Positions 59,728 through 64,000 of a stretch of 64,000 nt of DNA are shown in pieces. Source of the stretch: Enoplolaimus lenunculus (lineage: Eukaryota > Nematoda > Enoplea > Enoplida > Thoracostomopsidae); the NCBI GenBank assembly GCA_030248215.1, contig JASANG010003821.1, positions 156,881 to 220,880 on the forward strand, in the 5' to 3' direction. Below the pieces are notes generated by a model. That model saw nothing but the letters and a program-made list of their open reading frames with translations, had not been told where the DNA came from and made no database searches. A program made the translations under genes and the position numbers. Numbering within the stretch: the stretch's first letter is position 1; each line of letters starts with the position of its first letter.

Positions 59728-60439
59728 TTAGGTTCAATTCGAGTAAAACCATTGTGAACGAAAGTCCGTAATTCATAGATCCATACAGTACACTAAATTA
59801 CAATTATACCACAAAACAACGTTAGCAATATACCTAAAGCTTACACACGCTTACTTCTTACTTAACTTCTTCAATACTCGTTTAAAATTTAAAACACACC
59901 GCCTAACAAGTCTCACAGCTCGAACCCAAAACTGACCAGTAAATACTAAATGCCCACACAGCAAGTCAGCGTATTCAGCCAGCGTGCGCCACAAAAGGAC
60001 TACACAAAGGACACTCAAACCAAACCGGAACCTTTCTTGCCTTACACCGACAAGGTTCAACCTTCAACAATATGCGAACCAATTGGCATTGTAGGCTCAG
60101 TTGTCCTTGAATACCGCTTGCGAATGAAAACAACCGTTCGCTTAATTCCATTTCATTCAACGCAACGAACGAATGTCTTCATTCTATTCTTAGCATAGCA
60201 AATACTCTAGAAATTGTTCAATTTCAAGAACCGACATTTAAATGTGTATCCCCACGGCCCATACAAAGGCGTCAGTGCGAAAAGTACTTTCCTTTTGGGT
60301 CACTAAAAGTACACGACGCTAGCCAACCTCTTTCGACAACGTTATTTAGCTTGATAGGATAACCACCAAACTAGCTAAGTTTTCTGGCTATTATAAGTTA
60401 TTATATACCAGCTGTTCAGATTAGGAATGTTTTCTATTA
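59728..60439. other. Intergenic, no recognised feature
   Basis: Short open frames occur (for example 59950-60198 on the plus strand) but show no family signature and no splice context that I can support. Confidence 0.4.
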
Positions 60440-60919
60440 AGGGATGTGCCAATTAATCGGCATCGGTAATAATCGGCAGTTTTCGCGAGTATCGGCATCG
60501 GCACTGCAAAAAATTGCCGATTGTTTGTCGATACTTTTTGCACAACATACGTAGTGAGTTGGAATGCTATCAATTTCACTTGTTGGCGTACGTATATCGT
60601 ATCGATGTCTGATCAGGGAAACTGATACGTATCTCTCTTGCGTTTGTGAGTGAAAAACAAATAAAACGAACCGTTCTCATAAACTACAATCTTTTATGCA
60701 TTTCAATTAATTCTTTAAAACACAACAAACGCAAGTAAAGATAACAGTTTCCACGACCAGACACACTGATATACGCCCAGAAATGAAACTGATAGCATTT
60801 GAGACTGTTACATGTGCAAAAAGTATCGGCAAAGAATCGGTAATTTTTTGCAATGCCCGATTCCGATACTCACGAAAAGTGCCGATTATGACCGAGGCCA
60901 AATAATCGGCACATCCCTA
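60440..60919. mobile_element. Foldback element with gggatgtgcc ends
   Basis: The left end gggatgtgccaattaatcgg and the right end ccaaataatcggcacatccc are inverted. Pairing continues through cagttttcgcgagtatcggc against gatactcacgaaaagtgccg, and on to ggaatgctatcaatttcac against gaaatgaaactgatagcatt. The arms are therefore about 130-160 bp with a short loop. No coding capacity. Confidence 0.75.
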
Positions 60920-61337
60920 ATTCTGTTAGCCCGTAGCTATTATCTATGAGCTTTCCGAAACAAAAACTCAACATTCGTCCCTATGTTGAACTGTTTAGCA
61001 AAGTATAGCGTAAGACGCCCCCCCCCACAAATTTCCATTCAAGCTTCAAGCCCTCTGTAAACTTAACCTAACGCTTTACAAGCTGTCCTTATTATGACAC
61101 GCATGCTGTGGTTGCATTAGCAACGTTCCTACCGACTAATTATATATACGGCGTCCGCTTTGATGTTTACATATATACATATGTATACATGTACTACATA
61201 TGCTAGCATATACATTTTGTTTTACTACCACATACGCAACAACCACGTTCCCTTTATCCCACGACCATATACAAATTCGATTCAATCTCATTGCATCGTT
61301 AACTCGATATAAATAAATAAATAATATATATAAATAT
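60920..61337. other. Intergenic, no recognised feature
   Basis: A homopolymer run of C (about 61018-61026) and TATA-rich stretches are present. No gene is recognised. Confidence 0.4.
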
Positions 61338-61722
61338 CAGGGTGCAACCGGAATTCCGGTTCCGGTTCCGGCATTTTTTCACCTTCCGGTTCCGGTTCCG
61401 GTAAATTTTTACCGGATTTAAAAATTCCGGTATTATAATTTGGCCGTTTTATTAACTTTGCTAATTTTTAAGAATCTCTTTTGAAAGCCACTTGTACTCC
61501 GAATATAAGCCATTGATGGTGGATTTCACTTCAGTCGATGATGAAAATCTAAAATACAAGAAATAAAATAAATATCTATGTTCGACTAAGGTTATTTCAC
61601 AAATAATAGAGCAAAAAATAAGATTAAAATGAAATTTTTGGTGAAATGCATTTTTCACTTTCCGGTTCCGGTAAAATTTTCAAATTCCGGTTCCGGTAAA
61701 TTGTAATTCCGGTTGCACCCTG
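61338..61722. mobile_element. hAT-like MITE, complete, 8-bp target duplication, copy 2
   Basis: It begins cagggtgcaaccggaattcc and ends attccggttgcaccctg. It is flanked by ataaatat on both sides (61330-61337, 61723-61730). The interior is almost identical to 11640-11977 but about 47 bp longer, with extra segments tattaactttgctaattttt and aataaatatctatg that the RPL23-intron copy lacks. Confidence 0.88.
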
Positions 61723-61751
61723 ATAAATATATATATGTATATAATATATAT

Positions 61752-62129
61752 CAGGGTTCCAACAGGAACTAAATTTTGCCGGAACAGGAACGGAATTTGA
61801 ATAATTTTCATCACCGAATTACTGCTGGGCTTTTTAGAAAACTTGCCAAAAATGGCTTAAGGGAATTTTCAGCTATTTCATCACTAAGTTTAGCGAAAAC
61901 ACATCAGGAACAATTTAGTAACAGAATTGAACTGGTTACAAAAACACTAATTTTGACATAAAAAGTTTCTCAAAGACAAAGTTTTCAATATTTAAATGAT
62001 TATGAATAATTTGCCACAATACCGTGAAAATTCCGGTTCCTGCATCTTTGAATGCAGGAACAGGAACAGTAACAGGAATTGAATTTTTGCAGGAATTCCG
62101 ACCGGAACAGGAATTCCGGTTGAACGCTG
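61752..62129. mobile_element. CAGGGTTCCAACAGGAAC-family MITE
   Basis: It begins cagggttccaacaggaac and ends aggaattccggttgaacgctg. It is flanked by atatatat on both sides, although that is weak evidence in AT repeats. It shares its interior order with 9941-10325. Confidence 0.68.
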
Positions 62130-62699
62130 ATATATATGTATATATAACAGGAACTAAATTTTGCTTAACCGGAATTGAATTTCTTCGCAAGAACCGGAAC
62201 ACGAACACGAACTGAAATTTGAGATAATTTTCAGATATATGTAAGAAATTACAATTGTCTATACTTATCTGTCCGACTTTTCGTAACGTACCATATCCCC
62301 CAATCCCTGCCGTTAGCACCGCCCATGACAATTAGCCACCACAACCATGCTTGTATTTAGCTTCCATGCCGCCCTAACTTTACAACCTATTCACTCACAT
62401 ACTGTCCCCTGACGCCGACATTCTTCCATCTCAAACCGGCAACTATAATATACCTCATCCATACATGGAATGCATTCTAATTTAACCCTCAAAATAGAAC
62501 TCAAACCACAAAAGACGGCAACGCAGTAGCCGATGCCCACTACAACACGTTTAAAATCATACCTCCATTCATTGACACAAATAAACATCCATATATATAT
62601 ATATATATATATATCTTGACAGTGCAAAATTATATATACATATGAATAGGTCGAGACTAATAGTATAGACACCGTGAACCGAGATAACCTAGGCGAAAA
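62130..62699. other. 3' flank of the Penelope-like element
   Basis: A partial second copy of the ggaactaaattttgc repeat lies at about 62149-62225. An (AT)n tract lies at 62589-62613, about 90 bp beyond the retroelement stop codon. The retroelement 3' end may lie between them but I cannot place it. Confidence 0.4.
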
Positions 62700-64000
62700 T
62701 TAGCCAAAAACTTTGAAACTATACATGTTGCTCTGCACATTTAATTTAGGGCGTAAATTGCGTATGAAGAGCGACTCCAGAATATGCAAGGCAAAATTGG
62801 ACATTGAAGCCGAAGTTTGCCTTGGAGAGGCAGAAAGAACCGAAAATTCGTCCAATTTACACGTATGACGGCACCTAAGGCAATGCTCCGAAATTGCGGA
62901 TTTGAATTTCAGGCTAGACTCAGTGGGCATAAGTGTTCGATCTGAGAGTTGCTGATGCTCGCAAACGCGTTTAAATAATTGGCGACTGGTTGAACCAATG
63001 TAGTCCAACTGACAGTTGGAACAAATAAATTGGTAAACCACGTTAGCACGTAGCAGCAACGGAATTTTATCCTTTATTCTAAAATAATTACCAATTTTCA
63101 TATGATTATACACAACTATTCTAATTTGAATGTTAGAATCACTGAAAAATTGGGTAAACAATTTTTGCAATTGCTTCTTGAGGAAACCCGTGTGGGATCC
63201 CAAGAAGGGAATTTTAAGTGTTAAAATTCGTACCGTTCCCGATTCTGGGGAGTGTCCACTCGGTTCTCGTGATTCGCTTCCTGACTGTCTAATTGCATCT
63301 GAGCCGCCGGAGTTTGGACCTTGCGTTTTTTGTTCGGCATGGCTAAACGATAATAATTCGCGGTTGTTATATGTACTATGCAACTCAATACTATTATCTG
63401 TGAATAAACTCAATTGTTCATTGCTTAAATTAAGACTATCAGTATCATCCAAAGAAGATCTAATGCTTAATTTAGACATGATAAAGTTTCTAAACGTTTT
63501 GTCAATAACATTAACCGGAAAGTTATTTGTTCTGAATAAACGTCTTAAAAAACCCAATTCTTGACCAATGTTCTCATTGTTAGACGATATTGCAAAACAA
63601 CGAAACAGTAGACATGAAATTAAATTCGATTTATACTTCAACGGCATAAATGAATTATAATTTAATATTTGATTTGAAAAAGTAGCCTTCCGGTAAATAC
63701 CGGTGGAAACAGACCCATCCATTTCGTTCCTGGTAATTCTAACATCCAGGAACGAAATGGAGCAGTTTTGTTCAAATTCAGAAGTGAATTTGATTTTCGG
63801 GTGTTTTGAGTTCAAAAATTCCAAAAATTTCCCTGCTTTATCACGGTTATCAAAAGTAAGGAAAGTATCATCCACATAGCGCCGATAGAAATTCGGTTTG
63901 AATTCATCGGGGCAGCCATTGAGTGCCGAGTTTTCAAACGATACCATGAATACGTTAGCCAAGATGGGACCAAGGGGAGACCCCATGGCCACACCATCAC
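62700..64000 (-). CDS. Penelope-like element: reverse transcriptase and GIY-YIG endonuclease, 5' part outside window
   Basis: An uninterrupted frame runs from the window edge to a TAA at 62700-62702; at least 430 residues are visible and the N-terminal part lies beyond 64000. The RT palm motifs AMGSPLGPILANVFM and RRYVDDTFLTF (catalytic YxDD near residues 39-42 of the visible part) come first, then SFLDVRIT and GIYRKATFSNQILNY, typical of Penelope-like RTs. A linker of about 120 residues precedes the C-terminal GIY-YIG nuclease: VVYQFICSNCQLDYIGSTSR (317-336), Arg/His-rich KRVCEH, the zinc-like SEHCLRCRHTCKLDEF, and HILESLFIRNLRPKLN with the expected catalytic Glu (about 406). The CxxC inside the GIY-YIG is the known Penelope arrangement. 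The frame is intact, so the copy may be young. It does not start at the first visible Met. Confidence 0.95.
   Translation of the reverse strand, partial: DGVAMGSPLGPILANVFMVSFENSALNGCPDEFKPNFYRRYVDDTFLTFDNRDKAGKFLEFLNSKHPKIKFTSEFEQNCSISFLDVRITRNEMDGSVSTGIYRKATFSNQILNYNSFMPLKYKSNLISCLLFRCFAISSNNENIGQELGFLRRLFRTNNFPVNVIDKTFRNFIMSKLSIRSSLDDTDSLNLSNEQLSLFTDNSIELHSTYNNRELLSFSHAEQKTQGPNSGGSDAIRQSGSESREPSGHSPESGTVRILTLKIPFLGSHTGFLKKQLQKLFTQFFSDSNIQIRIVVYNHMKIGNYFRIKDKIPLLLRANVVYQFICSNCQLDYIGSTSRQLFKRVCEHQQLSDRTLMPTESSLKFKSAISEHCLRCRHTCKLDEFSVLSASPRQTSASMSNFALHILESLFIRNLRPKLNVQSNMYSFKVFG

Noticed and set aside
59950-60198. 82-residue plus-strand open frame
   Set aside because: No family motif, no splice context, and an opposing open frame of similar length; insufficient support.
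63812-64000. Second minus-strand open frame overlapping the retroelement
   Set aside because: It is an out-of-frame shadow of the RT palm region.

Overview
This is metazoan nuclear DNA: intron-rich, AT-rich and full of repeats. It holds five spliced protein-coding genes (14, 5, 6, 7 and 26 exons as modelled) and the 3' part of a Penelope-like retroelement. Introns follow GT-AG, often with TTTTAG or TTTCAG acceptors. The gene families, the intronless GIY-YIG Penelope-like element and the many small inverted-repeat transposons suggest an invertebrate. A flatworm is plausible but the sequence does not prove it. For each spliced gene the summed exon length is a multiple of three and all codon phases agree across junctions, which is the main support for the models.

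Layout. PRPF4 (U4/U6 snRNP 60K protein; minus, 973-9004) is divergent from RPL23 (plus, 11244-13889). Next on the plus strand are the polyprenol reductase SRD5A3 (14648-18468) and the G-protein chaperone RIC8 (19556-24761). A repeat-rich interval (24.8-31.6 kb) separates them from a large minus-strand ADAM gene (31621-51476). From 51.5 to 62.7 kb I see only repeats and unrecognised sequence. A Penelope-like element (minus, 62700 to the window edge) ends the window.

The genes are not an operon. They cover splicing, translation, dolichol synthesis for N-glycosylation, G-alpha folding and cell-surface adhesion. The most notable gene-level points are: an ADAM with all three zinc histidines but Val in place of the catalytic Glu, plus a cytoplasmic tail of about 860 residues; an 80-bp tandem duplication in SRD5A3 that copies a splice acceptor with the start of its exon; and an SRD5A3 exon that appears to include transposon-derived sequence.

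The repeats fall into families that recur across the window: hAT-like MITEs with CAGGGTGCAACCGGAA-type ends and 8-bp target duplications; TTAA-flanked piggyBac-like MITEs that carry a tRNA-like pol III promoter; elements with GCGCTATA ends and a GC-rich minisatellite interior; elements with about 32-bp-spaced CATATG palindromes; GGCCCATGTATA elements with TTAGGC-like interiors; and a complex tandem-repeat element present twice. All functional statements come from reading the sequence and from family knowledge. No database search was possible.
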